Shown here: positions 22,850 to 31,604 of the stretch, piece after piece
Numbering within the stretch: the first letter of the stretch is position 1
Layout of the letters: each line of letters starts with the position of its first letter
Assembly (NCBI RefSeq): GCF_004341625.1
Contig: NZ_SLZG01000034.1
Coordinates: forward strand, 1 to 42,263
Source: Rhizobium sp. BK376
Lineage (GTDB): Bacteria > Pseudomonadota > Alphaproteobacteria > Rhizobiales > Rhizobiaceae
Length of the DNA stretch: 42,263 bases
Direction: 5' to 3'
The notes under the pieces: model-generated
Databases searched by the model: none
What the model saw: the letters and a program-made list of their open reading frames with translations, nothing else
What the model was told of the DNA's origin: nothing
Position numbers and translations under genes: made by a program

Positions 22850-25429
22850 ATGACGACAATTTCAGCTGTTACTATTTTATTGCCGGAGAATGATCCGAGG
22901 TTCAGTGCCGCGCCAGTCCGCTGGGCCGCGAAAGAATTGGCGCAGGTTCTCGTCCGCCGGGACATTCCCGCCGAGATCGCGGCCGCGGCCGGACGCGAGT
23001 TCGTGGTGGAGGCGGTTGCGGATGTCGACCGGATGGCTGGATATATCCCCACCTTGCCGACGTCTGCCGAATCCTTTGCGATACACCGCCTCGACGATCG
23101 CATCCTGGTGTGGGGCTCGGATAGTCGTGGCTTGGTCTATGCGCTCACCGAACTGGCGGACCGCGCTCGCTTCTCTGGCGACCAGGATCTATTTTCCGGA
23201 TCATTTCCCGTTGTCGAAACGCCGGCCGCACGCATTCGCAGCATGGCGAAGCTCTTCTGTAGCGAAGAAGAGGACAAGGTCTGGTTCTACGACCGGCAGC
23301 AATGGCGGGATTATCTTACCATGCTGGCGTCGAACCGCTTCAACCGCTTCTCGCTGACACTGGGGATGGGATACAATTATCCCTATCACAACCCCTGGAT
23401 TACCGACGTCTATTTCTATTTCCCGTACCCCTTCCTGATTGACGTTCCGGGCTACGATGTCGATGTGCGCGAGCTTCCCCGCGAGGAGCGAGACACCAAT
23501 CTCGACATGTTGAAATTCATCGCTCGCGAAGCCGCCGCGCGAGGCCTCGAATTCCAGCTGGCCCTGTGGACACAGCGTTATGATTTCAACGATGTACCGC
23601 GCGCCAACTACACCGTTCGCGGTGTTACGAACGACAATCTGGCGCCCTATTGCCGAGACGCGCTGACGCAGCTGCTGCGCGAAGTGCCCGAGATAACCGG
23701 CCTGACGTTTCGTGTTCATGTCGAAGGCGGCATCGCGGAGGGCGAATATGGTTTCTGGCGCGAAGCCTTTGCCGGTGTTGCCGTGGTCGGGCGCCCAATC
23801 GAGATCGACATGCATGGCAAGGGCCTCGACCATACCATGCTGCAAATCGCCCGCGAATCCGGGATGCCCTTTGCCGCGTCGCCGAAATATCTCGCTGAGC
23901 ATATGGGGCCGCCATACCACCAGTCCACTATTCGCGACCGGGAATATCCGCCTGAAGTCGCCCGCAGCGAACGCGAAAAGCTGAGTGAGGGATCCCGCAA
24001 GTTCCTGCGCTACAGCTACGGCGATCTGCTTACCAAGGATAAGGATTATAAGGTTATCTATCGCATCTGGGCCGGCACGCAGCGAGTCCTGCTTTGGGGC
24101 GATCCAGCCTTTGCCGCCGGCTATGGCAAAAGCTCGATGTTTGCGGGGTCCGACGGGGTCGAGTGGTGCGAGCCACAGAGCTTCAAGGGCCGGATGGGCA
24201 CGGGTATCCCGGGCGGCCGGTTCAATTACCAAAAGCATGGCCTGCCGACCCGATATGATTGGCAGAAGTATGAGTATCAGTACCGGGTCTGGGGCCGGCT
24301 GCTTTACTTTCCCGATGCGCCCCGAGAAAGCTGGATGCGCTATCTCCAGCATGAATGTGGCGATGCTACCGAGGCATGCGCGACCGGACTTTCATGGGCG
24401 AGCCGGGTGTTGCCGCTGATCAGCCTGACGCATGGCCCATCCGCTTCGAACAATCACTATTGGCCCGAGATCTACACCAACCTGCCGCTGATAGAGGGTA
24501 CCGGCCAAAGGGCCTACGGCTTCGACATGGATGGACCCGTCCGCTTCGGCAACGCACCGACTTTCGATTCTGCGCTTTTTGCCAACCCGCGCGAATATGC
24601 AGAGTTGCTATTGATTGGGAAACCATCACATCGCTACACACCACTCGATGTCGCCGACTGGCTTGAGACGATGGCCAAGGGCTGCGAGCAGGCCGTGCTG
24701 GCGGCCAAAGGCACCGCGGCGTTCGCAAAGCCTGCGGTCCAGCGAATTCTTGCCGATGTCGAAATCTGCGGTGCAATAGCGCGCTTCTTTGCGGAGAAAT
24801 TCCGCGCGTCCTGTTGGGCGGAGCTGTTCGTCGCGACTAAGGTCACCCGGCTGCTTGAACCGGTTCTCGATCATGCCCGCCGATCGGTCATGGCCTGGGA
24901 GACAGCGGCAAATGTCTCGCGCGACCTGTATCACGACGATTTGACATTCGGTCCCCAATCCTGGCTACGCGGCTCCTGGCAATCGCGCCTGCCGGAGATG
25001 CGCGCGGAGATCCTGGATCTGGAATCGCTGCGCGGCGGCGGCAAATATGAAACCGTTGAAGCAAATAGGGAAATCGATGCAGCAATTGCCGCGCTCACTG
25101 CCCATAAGCCAGTCGTTGGGGAGGCGATGAATGTCGAGGCGGCGCCACGCTTTGCGGCGGGGCAGCCCTTTATGGTTCATGTCGCCGGCGACGGGGATGA
25201 AGCGCCGGTGCTGCACTATCGTCATATCAATCAGGCGGAACGCTGGAAGGCGACTACCATGAGCCGCAATGGTCGCGGATATGCCGGCGTGATACCTGGT
25301 GACTACACCAATTCCAGATTTCACCTGCAGTATTTCATCAGCGCGAGGAGAGGGGGGCAGGCGGTGCTCTCGCCGGGATTGAACGACGATCTCGCCAATG
25401 AACCCTACTACACGGCGCTTCAGGAATAG
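22850..25429 (+). CDS. Large glycoside-hydrolase-like protein (859 aa), specificity unknown
   Basis: There is no signal peptide. Residues 1 to about 130 resemble the alpha/beta N-terminal domain found before the barrel in alpha-glucuronidases and GH20-type hexosaminidases (AAKELAQVLVRRDIP, then ILVWGSDSRGLVYALTELADR). A TIM barrel follows from RIRSMAKLFCSEEEDKVWFYDRQQWRDYLTMLASNRFNRF to about residue 430, with HVEGGIAEGEYGFWREAF and EIDMHGKGLD inside. A helical region lies at about 560-740, and a beta-rich C-terminal tail ends in YFISARRGGQAVLSPG. Possible acid residues are in HVEGGIAEGEYG. It lies between the binding protein and permease genes of locus 2, as expected for a cytoplasmic hydrolase. 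I cannot give a CAZy family. AAGGA upstream of ATG 22850 is modest. Confidence 0.65.
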   Translation: MTTISAVTILLPENDPRFSAAPVRWAAKELAQVLVRRDIPAEIAAAAGREFVVEAVADVDRMAGYIPTLPTSAESFAIHRLDDRILVWGSDSRGLVYALTELADRARFSGDQDLFSGSFPVVETPAARIRSMAKLFCSEEEDKVWFYDRQQWRDYLTMLASNRFNRFSLTLGMGYNYPYHNPWITDVYFYFPYPFLIDVPGYDVDVRELPREERDTNLDMLKFIAREAAARGLEFQLALWTQRYDFNDVPRANYTVRGVTNDNLAPYCRDALTQLLREVPEITGLTFRVHVEGGIAEGEYGFWREAFAGVAVVGRPIEIDMHGKGLDHTMLQIARESGMPFAASPKYLAEHMGPPYHQSTIRDREYPPEVARSEREKLSEGSRKFLRYSYGDLLTKDKDYKVIYRIWAGTQRVLLWGDPAFAAGYGKSSMFAGSDGVEWCEPQSFKGRMGTGIPGGRFNYQKHGLPTRYDWQKYEYQYRVWGRLLYFPDAPRESWMRYLQHECGDATEACATGLSWASRVLPLISLTHGPSASNNHYWPEIYTNLPLIEGTGQRAYGFDMDGPVRFGNAPTFDSALFANPREYAELLLIGKPSHRYTPLDVADWLETMAKGCEQAVLAAKGTAAFAKPAVQRILADVEICGAIARFFAEKFRASCWAELFVATKVTRLLEPVLDHARRSVMAWETAANVSRDLYHDDLTFGPQSWLRGSWQSRLPEMRAEILDLESLRGGGKYETVEANREIDAAIAALTAHKPVVGEAMNVEAAPRFAAGQPFMVHVAGDGDEAPVLHYRHINQAERWKATTMSRNGRGYAGVIPGDYTNSRFHLQYFISARRGGQAVLSPGLNDDLANEPYYTALQE

Positions 25430-25439
25430 GGGCTTGCAA

Positions 25440-25464
25440 GGCGGGCAATGGGAACGAGCCCGCC
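25440..25464 (+). terminator. Intercistronic hairpin before the permease genes
   Basis: GGCGGGC and GCCCGCC form a perfect 7-bp stem with an 11-nt loop, 10 bp after the stop of the 859-aa gene. No T-run follows, so read-through to the dppB-like gene, 77 bp on, is likely. Confidence 0.45.
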
Positions 25465-25541
25465 ATGGGACCGGCAACAATTTCGGTTCACCACGAGAAA
25501 GCGGAGGGGCTTTCGAACGGTGATGGGAGGAAAAGAGAAGC

Positions 25542-26480
25542 ATGGCTCGATATTTACTGCTCAGACTGTTGGACGCCATACCCACCGTCCTGTTGGTCCT
25601 GACGCTTGTCTTCATCGCGATGCGGATACTGCCCGGCGATCCGGCAATCGCAGCGCTGGGCGATATGGCGACTGCCGACCAGCTTGCGGCATTCCGCGAG
25701 AAAATGGGGCTGAGCGCGCCGCTTTGGCTGCAATACATCCAGTTCGTCATCAATGCCTGTCGGCTCGATTTTGGAAAGTCGATGATGACCAATCAATCGG
25801 TGCTCGGCCTTATCGCCTATAATCTGCCTTACACGATCGAACTGACGATCGTGGCGATGATCATGGGAACCGTGGTCGGCGTGCCCTTCGGGGTGTTGGC
25901 GGCAACGCATCGCAACCGTGCGCCGGACTCCGGCATGCGCGCTTTCTCGCTACTCGGCTACGCCATTCCCGATTTCTATCTCGGCGCGCTGCTGCTGATC
26001 GTCTTCGCCCTCAATCTCGGATGGTTCCCGATCAATGGCGGCGGCACCGGGTTTCTCGATCGCCTGTATCATGACTTTCTCCCTGCGCTGACGCTTGCCC
26101 TGGTCAAGGCTGCCTTCATCGGCAGGCTGACCCGGACTTCGCTGCTGGAAGTGCTGGGCAAAGATTATGTCAGGACCGCCCGCGCGAAGGGCGCCCGCGA
26201 GACGCGCGTCATCTATCGCCATGGATTGCGAAATGCCCTGCTGCCGCTGACAACGGGTATGGGCCTCAGTCTGCTTACGACCCTTTCCGGCTCGGTAGCC
26301 ATCGAGATGGTCTTCAATCGGCCCGGCATCGGCAAGCTGCTGATCAATGCCATCGCGGAACGCGACTACGCGGTAATCCAGGGCGGCATCATCGTCTTTG
26401 CGATGTTCGTCGTTCTCGTCAACCTGGCGATGGACCTCCTCTACATTGCCGTCGATCCGAGAGTGAGGGTCAAGTCATGA
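25542..26480 (+). CDS. DppB/OppB-type ABC transporter permease
   Basis: This 312-aa inner-membrane protein has six helices. The start MARYLLLRLLDAIPTVLLVLTLVFIAMRILPGDPA, the periplasmic ALGD..LRE-like loop (QLAAFREKMGLSAPLWLQYI) and the ATPase-contact segment DYVRTARAKGARETRVIYRHGLRNALLPL are family hallmarks. GGGAGG precedes ATG 25542. It overlaps the dppC-like gene by 4 nt (ATGA). It forms the channel together with the next permease. Confidence 0.94.
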   Translation: MARYLLLRLLDAIPTVLLVLTLVFIAMRILPGDPAIAALGDMATADQLAAFREKMGLSAPLWLQYIQFVINACRLDFGKSMMTNQSVLGLIAYNLPYTIELTIVAMIMGTVVGVPFGVLAATHRNRAPDSGMRAFSLLGYAIPDFYLGALLLIVFALNLGWFPINGGGTGFLDRLYHDFLPALTLALVKAAFIGRLTRTSLLEVLGKDYVRTARAKGARETRVIYRHGLRNALLPLTTGMGLSLLTTLSGSVAIEMVFNRPGIGKLLINAIAERDYAVIQGGIIVFAMFVVLVNLAMDLLYIAVDPRVRVKS

Positions 26481-27361
26481 GCCTATCCATCGACCGCAAC
26501 GTCATCGAAATTGCGCCGGCTCCTCGGCTTTCCGACAATCTTCGCCATTTCCTGTTCGGCCGGTGGTCGACGATTTTCGCCATTTTACTCGTTTTGGTAT
26601 TTCTTGTAGTCGCCGTGCTTGCTCCCTTCATCGCACCTTACGATCCCCTCGCGCAGAGCTTCCTTGCGATCAACAAGGGACCCTCGGCCCAACATTGGCT
26701 CGGAACAGATCAGTTCGGTCGCGACGTTCTGTCCCGCATGATTTTCGGCTCACGCAACTCGCTGATCTTCGGTCTCGTTTCGCCAATTCTCGCGGCAATC
26801 TTCGGGACGACGCTTGGGGTCACCGCTGGCTATTTCGGCGGCACGGTCGACCGCCTCATCTCGCGCGTTGTCGATATGTTGCTGGCCTTTCCGGAGCTGC
26901 TTCTGGCTATCATCATCGCAGCCGTTCTTGGCGGCGGATTCTGGAATATCGTTGCCGTCATCACCGTCGCCTTCATTCCCGGCTTTGCTCGCGTTTCCCG
27001 TGCATCCACGCTTTCGGTCAAACAGGAACCGTTCATCGAGGCCGCGGTTGCCGCCGGCGTCGGCACGCCGCTAATCATCTTTCGACACATCATACCGAAC
27101 ATTGCCGCACCGATTGTGGTGCTGATGACACTGTGGGTCGCATCCGCGATCCGTCTCGAAGCCGCCTTGAGCTTTCTCGGCATCGGCACCCAACCGCCAA
27201 ATCCGAGCTGGGGCAACATCATCCGTGATGGGCTCAATAATATGTTCGGCTCGTCCTGGCCGATCATCAGCGCCGGCTTTGCCATCACCTGCGTCGTGCT
27301 GGCGTTCAACCTTCTCGGCGACGCCGTTCGCGATATTCTGGACCCGGAGACGGCGCAATGA
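26477..27361 (+). CDS. DppC/OppC-type ABC transporter permease
   Basis: This 294-aa protein has the typical N-terminal cytoplasmic stretch, first helix and the motif FIAPYDPLAQ..HWLGTDQFGRDVLSRMIFGSRNSL. The EAA-type segment EPFIEAAVAAGVGTPLIIFRHIIPNIAAPIVV and the late ALSFLGIGTQPPNPSWGNII complete the family pattern. Start and stop both overlap neighbours by 4 nt, so the four transporter genes are translationally coupled. Confidence 0.95.
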   Translation: MSLSIDRNVIEIAPAPRLSDNLRHFLFGRWSTIFAILLVLVFLVVAVLAPFIAPYDPLAQSFLAINKGPSAQHWLGTDQFGRDVLSRMIFGSRNSLIFGLVSPILAAIFGTTLGVTAGYFGGTVDRLISRVVDMLLAFPELLLAIIIAAVLGGGFWNIVAVITVAFIPGFARVSRASTLSVKQEPFIEAAVAAGVGTPLIIFRHIIPNIAAPIVVLMTLWVASAIRLEAALSFLGIGTQPPNPSWGNIIRDGLNNMFGSSWPIISAGFAITCVVLAFNLLGDAVRDILDPETAQ

Positions 27362-28365
27362 ATGCTCCCTTGCTGAAAGTCGAAAATCTCGCGGTCGATG
27401 TTGGTGCAAAGGACGGGGCGATCCGGATCATCGACGGCGTCAGCTTTGAGATCGAAGCCGGCGGCGCTGTCGGCATTGTCGGTGAATCGGGATCGGGAAA
27501 ATCCATGACCTCGCTATCGATCATGCGCCTTGTCCCCGAACCACCTTGTCGCATCGCCGAGGGCAGCGTCGAATTCAACGGGGTCAACCTGCTCGATCTT
27601 CCGGCCTCAAAAATGCCCGAGATACGGGGCCGCGACATTGCGATGATCTTCCAGGAGCCGATGAGCTCGCTCAATCCGGTCATGACCATTGGAAAACAGA
27701 TCGGCGAAGCGATCATGCTGCATTCGTCGCTTGGCGGAAGCGAGCGGCGAGCCCGGACGATCGAGCTGTTGAAGCTTGTCGGCATCCCCAACCCGGAAGG
27801 GAGGCTCGATGCCTACCCGCACCAGTTTTCGGGCGGGATGCGCCAGCGCGTCATGATCGCCATGGCCGTCGCCTGCAGTCCGAAACTTCTGATTGCGGAT
27901 GAGCCCACAACGGCGCTCGACGTTACGATCCAGGCGCAAGTGCTGGATCTCATGCACAAGATCCGCAAGACATTAAATACGGCCGTCCTCCTGATCTCGC
28001 ATGATCTTGGCGTGATCGCCGACGTCTGCGAACGCGTCATCGTTATGTATGCCGGTCGTGTCGTCGAGGATGCGGATGTGCGCTCGATCTTTCGCTCTCC
28101 AAGCCATCCCTACACGCGCGCGCTGCTGCAATCCATTCCGCGAGTCGACGATGATCGCGCGCGGCTCTTCCAGATACCGGGTTCGGTGCCGCCGGCAGGG
28201 ACGATAAAGACCGGCTGCCCCTTCTATTCGCGTTGTCCGCTGCGTGCCGACAAGTGCGCGACGGAGGTGCCGCCAATGTTTTCCTTCGGCTCCTCGCATC
28301 GGGCTGCGTGCTGGGTAACGGCCGATGCTTTGTCCGGGAACAGGAAGAAGGAGACCGTCCAGTGA
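27358..28365 (+). CDS. DppD/OppD-type ABC transporter ATPase
   Basis: This 335-aa protein has Walker A GESGSGKSM, Q-loop MIFQEPMSSLNPV, signature FSGGMRQRVMIAMA, Walker B LLIADEPTTALD and the switch His in LISHDLGV. The C-terminal oligopeptide-type extension contains the Cys-rich CPFYSRCPLRADKCATEVPP, which in relatives binds an iron-sulphur cluster or structural metal. Starts in ATGA overlap with the permease and ends in GTGA overlap with the second ATPase. Confidence 0.94.
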   Translation: MNAPLLKVENLAVDVGAKDGAIRIIDGVSFEIEAGGAVGIVGESGSGKSMTSLSIMRLVPEPPCRIAEGSVEFNGVNLLDLPASKMPEIRGRDIAMIFQEPMSSLNPVMTIGKQIGEAIMLHSSLGGSERRARTIELLKLVGIPNPEGRLDAYPHQFSGGMRQRVMIAMAVACSPKLLIADEPTTALDVTIQAQVLDLMHKIRKTLNTAVLLISHDLGVIADVCERVIVMYAGRVVEDADVRSIFRSPSHPYTRALLQSIPRVDDDRARLFQIPGSVPPAGTIKTGCPFYSRCPLRADKCATEVPPMFSFGSSHRAACWVTADALSGNRKKETVQ

Positions 28366-29354
28366 ATGCGATCCTGCGCGCGGAAGGCGTAAGCAAAGTG
28401 TTTTCGGACGGTGGCCCAGTCTCTTTCGGTAAGGCAAGGGAAGTTGTTCGCGCCGTCGACGATGTCAGCTTTGAAATCATGCGCGGGGAGACCCTGGCAC
28501 TGGTCGGCGAATCCGGCTGCGGAAAATCGACGCTCGGGCGGCTGCTTCTAAGATTGATCGACCCCACGAGCGGCAAGCTCGAGTATGACGGGCAGGATAT
28601 CACTGCCCTTTCGCGCCATGGTATGCATGATGTTCGCCGCAAGGCGCAGATGGTGTTCCAGGACCCTTACGGTTCGCTTAGCCCGCGGCGATCGATCGCC
28701 CAGATCATCGCCGAGCCGCTCGATGCATTCGGGCTGGTGAAGTCTAGCAAGGAGCGGCGGGATCGTGTTGCCGAGCTACTCACCCAGGTTGGCCTGCCGC
28801 CACAATTCATGGATCGCTACCCGCGTCAGTTTTCCGGCGGCCAACGGCAGCGCATCGGCATCGCTCGGGCAATTTCCGTCGATCCGAGCTTCATCGTGGC
28901 CGACGAGCCTGTCTCCGCCCTCGACGTATCGGTTCAGGCGCAGATCATCAATCTGATGCAGGATCTCCAGGAGCAGAAGGGCTTTTCCTTTCTGTTCATC
29001 GCGCACGACCTTGCCGTTGTCCGTCACATCGCCGATCGTGTCGCGGTGATGTATCTCGGCCGCATCGTCGAGATCGGACCAAAAAAATCGGTCTATGGCG
29101 CGCGCCAGCACCCCTACACCCAGGCGCTGCTGTCGGCGGCGCCCGAGCCTGATCCAGATAAGAAGAGCCGGCGCATAATTCTGGAAGGTGACGTTCCTAG
29201 CCCGACCAATATGCCGTCAGGTTGTGCCTTTCATACACGCTGTCCGCTCGCCAAGGACATTTGTCGCACCGAGCGGCCACCCCTTACTGAAGTTGCGCCC
29301 GGCCAGCGCGCTGCCTGCCACTTCGCTAAGCCCAATCCAATACTCGTCGGCTGA
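28362..29354 (+). CDS. DppF/OppF-type ABC transporter ATPase
   Basis: This is a 330-aa protein. Start GTG 28362 overlaps the previous stop (GTGA) and has AAGGAG 9 nt upstream; an earlier open stretch is only shadow of the first ATPase. Walker A GESGCGKST, signature FSGGQRQRIGIARA, Walker B FIVADEPVSALD and HDLAVV are all present. The C-terminal extension has CAFHTRCPLAKDICRTERPP. Last gene of the locus-2 transporter; no clear terminator follows in the next 100 bp. Confidence 0.94.
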   Translation: MNAILRAEGVSKVFSDGGPVSFGKAREVVRAVDDVSFEIMRGETLALVGESGCGKSTLGRLLLRLIDPTSGKLEYDGQDITALSRHGMHDVRRKAQMVFQDPYGSLSPRRSIAQIIAEPLDAFGLVKSSKERRDRVAELLTQVGLPPQFMDRYPRQFSGGQRQRIGIARAISVDPSFIVADEPVSALDVSVQAQIINLMQDLQEQKGFSFLFIAHDLAVVRHIADRVAVMYLGRIVEIGPKKSVYGARQHPYTQALLSAAPEPDPDKKSRRIILEGDVPSPTNMPSGCAFHTRCPLAKDICRTERPPLTEVAPGQRAACHFAKPNPILVG

Positions 29355-29826
29355 GATAAACTGTATTCCCATGGACGATCTCGCTGCCGAGGAGACCGAA
29401 GCCGGGGCTCGGAATGCCGTTCGAGTCCGTTCAGGAGCAATACATAGCCTTAGCCTGAGCACCCGTTCGATCCGCGACAAAAGCCTTTCCGCAAGATGCT
29501 CAGTTGCGTCACCGGCTAGCGCGGAGACGTGCACGAAAAACGTCCCCACCGCTGTCGTCGGGGCTCATGAAGCCAAAATAATGAAGGGAGCCTCGATGAA
29601 ATCGCTCCTGTCTTGCCTCGGCGCGCGAGTGTCTGGTAACGGGCGTAAGCCTCCTTCGACGTGCACAAAGTCGATAGCCTGCCAGCAGGAAAATGCGGAC
29701 CTTGAGCGAGTCGAAAGCTGCCTCCTCTGTCTGACTGGGCCGTTTTGGGTTGAGGTCGTGCCCGACAAGGGCTATCTGGTGCAGACCATCAGCATATTCT
29801 CTTCAGACAACAGAGTGCGTCCCGGC
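29355..29826. other. 472-bp stretch without a supported gene
   Basis: The frame of the downstream MYG1-like gene stays open through this stretch, but the text is not family-like and has no ribosome binding site at earlier starts. A minus-strand frame (29217-29549) overlaps the dppF-like gene and is not recognised. ATG 29595 is preceded by GAAGGGAG, but I cannot support a protein from it. The promoter of the MYG1-like gene may lie here. Confidence 0.5.
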
Positions 29827-30789
29827 ATGATCCCAGATTTTCTCGTAACCCATTCCGGTGGCTTCCATGCCGACGAATTGCTGTCCAGCGTCATCTTGAC
29901 CCGACTTTTCCCACGGGCGCGTCTGATCCGTAGCCGAGAACGGGAATGGACATCCCCAGCCCAGGATCGCATCGTCTATGATGTGGGCGGCGTCTACGAT
30001 GCAGCAGCGCACATCTTCGATCATCATCAGCGCGGCGCGCCGTTGCGCGACGATGGCCAGCCTTACAGTTCGTTCGGATTGATCTGGAAACATTATGGTC
30101 ACGATTATCTGGTCGCTTCGGGCCTTCCCAGAGAGGATATCGAGGCGATCCATGGCTCTTTCGATGCCGGCTTCGTCCTGCCCATCGATCTGGTCGATAA
30201 TGGCGCCCTCAGCCCCGCAACGGCAGGGCCGCTGGCAGGGCTCACGCTGCCGGCTCTTCTGGAAACGTTAAAACCGGTTTTCGACGAGCCCGACGTTGAG
30301 GCCGACGATCGCGCGTTTCATGCGGCGCTCGCCGTCGCCCGGTGTTTCGTTGAGGCAAAGATTGCCCAAATCGCCGCAAAATCGCGGGCCGAGAAACTTG
30401 TGCTCCAGGCAATCTTGAATACGGGAGAAGGGCGCGTACTGGAGCTTCCGATCGGCATGCCGTTCCGTCCGGCTGTTGTGAAGTCCGGCGCCGACCACTT
30501 GCTATTTGTCGTCCATCCGCGGGAAAAGGACTGGTGCCTGACCGGTATCCGCCGCGCGGATGAGGGGTTCGAACTGCGGGCCGATCTGCCGGCAGCCTGG
30601 GCAGGACTTACTGGCGATGATCTGGAGGCGGCTTGTGGCATAGCGGGCGCGAGCTTTTGCCACAATGGCCGCTTCATTGCCGCTGCCCGGACCCGTGATG
30701 CCGCTCTGGCCATGGCGGAGTTGGCGCTGAGGGAGGCTCTCTCCGACCAGCAGACATCGATGGACAAAGAGGACCTCGTCGAAACCTGA
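29827..30789 (+). CDS. MYG1-family protein (DHH-like metal-dependent nuclease fold)
   Basis: This 320-aa protein is of normal length for bacterial MYG1/UPF0160. It has THSGGFHADELLSSVILTRLFP near the N-terminus, IVYDVGGVYD and FDHHQRGAP, which supply the His and Asp metal ligands of this DHH-related family, then a helical middle (FEAKIAQIAAKSRAE-like) and the late HLLFVVHPREKDW and ASFCHNGRFIAAA. MYG1 proteins of eukaryotes are reported as 3'-5' RNA exonucleases; the bacterial role is not known to me. ATG 29827 is chosen because family similarity begins directly at it. There is no obvious link to the sugar loci. Confidence 0.85.
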   Translation: MIPDFLVTHSGGFHADELLSSVILTRLFPRARLIRSREREWTSPAQDRIVYDVGGVYDAAAHIFDHHQRGAPLRDDGQPYSSFGLIWKHYGHDYLVASGLPREDIEAIHGSFDAGFVLPIDLVDNGALSPATAGPLAGLTLPALLETLKPVFDEPDVEADDRAFHAALAVARCFVEAKIAQIAAKSRAEKLVLQAILNTGEGRVLELPIGMPFRPAVVKSGADHLLFVVHPREKDWCLTGIRRADEGFELRADLPAAWAGLTGDDLEAACGIAGASFCHNGRFIAAARTRDAALAMAELALREALSDQQTSMDKEDLVET

Positions 30790-31118
30790 TCATTCCGGTC
30801 CCGCAGACCAATCTCCCGATGTAGACATTACGCGCTCGCGCAGCAGTCCCAGAGCTCGGCGCCGACCCTTATGGAGTCGGACTTTGTGAGGACATGCGCA
30901 TCAGCATATAACGTCTGTCGTCCTGTCGCCCGAAGAAGACCGCCAGGATGCGAAGGAACCGATCGCATCATCAACCTCAAAATAAAACACAGCCTGATTC
31001 CTTGTGACCTGACCCATGCCCGAGCCGAGTTCAGGCCGAAGGGTTCCTTGATGTGGCAGTCGCGCCAGGCCATGCATGTCTGCGTCGATAGATCGAATTC
31101 GAAGCACCGCGCGCTCGA
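30790..31118. other. 329-bp stretch without a supported gene
   Basis: Plus- and minus-strand frames here show no recognised domain. The right edge meets the truncated IS110 gene, so part of this DNA may be foreign flank. I see no terminator or promoter I would defend. Confidence 0.5.
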
Positions 31119-31604
31119 ATGCATCCGGTAGAGGATCTCCGAGTGCGACGTCGAATTGCCAGTTTGGAGAAAGCGCTCAGGTCGGAAGCAAAACGCTCTG
31201 AGAACACAACCCGATTGATGCCCATGCCCGGGATGGGGCCGATCACCGCCATGGCCATCGAGGCCTTCGCTCCCACGACGACAACATTCCGAAAGGGGCG
31301 AGCCTTTGCCGCTTGGCTCGGCTTGGCGCCTAAACAGCATTCGAGCGGTGGGAAGCAAGTGCTAGGCCGAACGTCCAAGATGGGCCAGCGCGACATCCGA
31401 CGGCTTGTTATTATCGGGGCGATGACGGTGATCCGATGGGCAAGCCGCAAAGCTCCGCCCGAGAACGCATGGCTGGCACGCATGCTGGAGCGCAAACCTC
31501 GCATGCTTGTTGCGATCGCTCTCGCAAACAAAATGGCTCGGTCAATCTGGGCGATGATGACGAAGAATGAGAATTACAGGGATTCCGGTCTCGCCGCGGC
31601 TTAG
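31119..31604 (+). pseudogene. IS110-family transposase, C-terminal fragment
   Basis: About 160 residues match only the C-terminal Transposase_20 half: RLMPMPGMGPITAMAIEAF, FAAWLGLAPKQHSSGGKQVLGRTSKMGQRDIRRLVIIGAM, and ENAWLARMLERKPRMLVAIALANKMARSIWAMM. The N-terminal RuvC-like half with the first catalytic acids is missing. It is a different IS110 lineage from the element at 5802-7188, to judge by sequence. Downstream DNA to about 31780 still looks like the non-coding end of such an element. Confidence 0.9.

Noticed and set aside
23201..24352. 383-codon minus-strand frame inside the 859-aa gene
   Set aside because: Antisense shadow; no motif and no start signal.
28233..28361. Upstream extension of the DppF-like ATPase
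   Set aside because: It is a shifted-frame reading of the end of the DppD-like gene; GTG 28362 has the ribosome binding site and the GTGA overlap.
29188..29826. Long N-terminal extension of the MYG1-like protein
   Set aside because: The extension overlaps the DppF-like gene, has no family similarity and no ribosome binding site; MYG1 similarity starts at ATG 29827.
30828..31358. 176-codon minus-strand frame
   Set aside because: Overlaps the IS110 fragment antisense and has no recognised domain.
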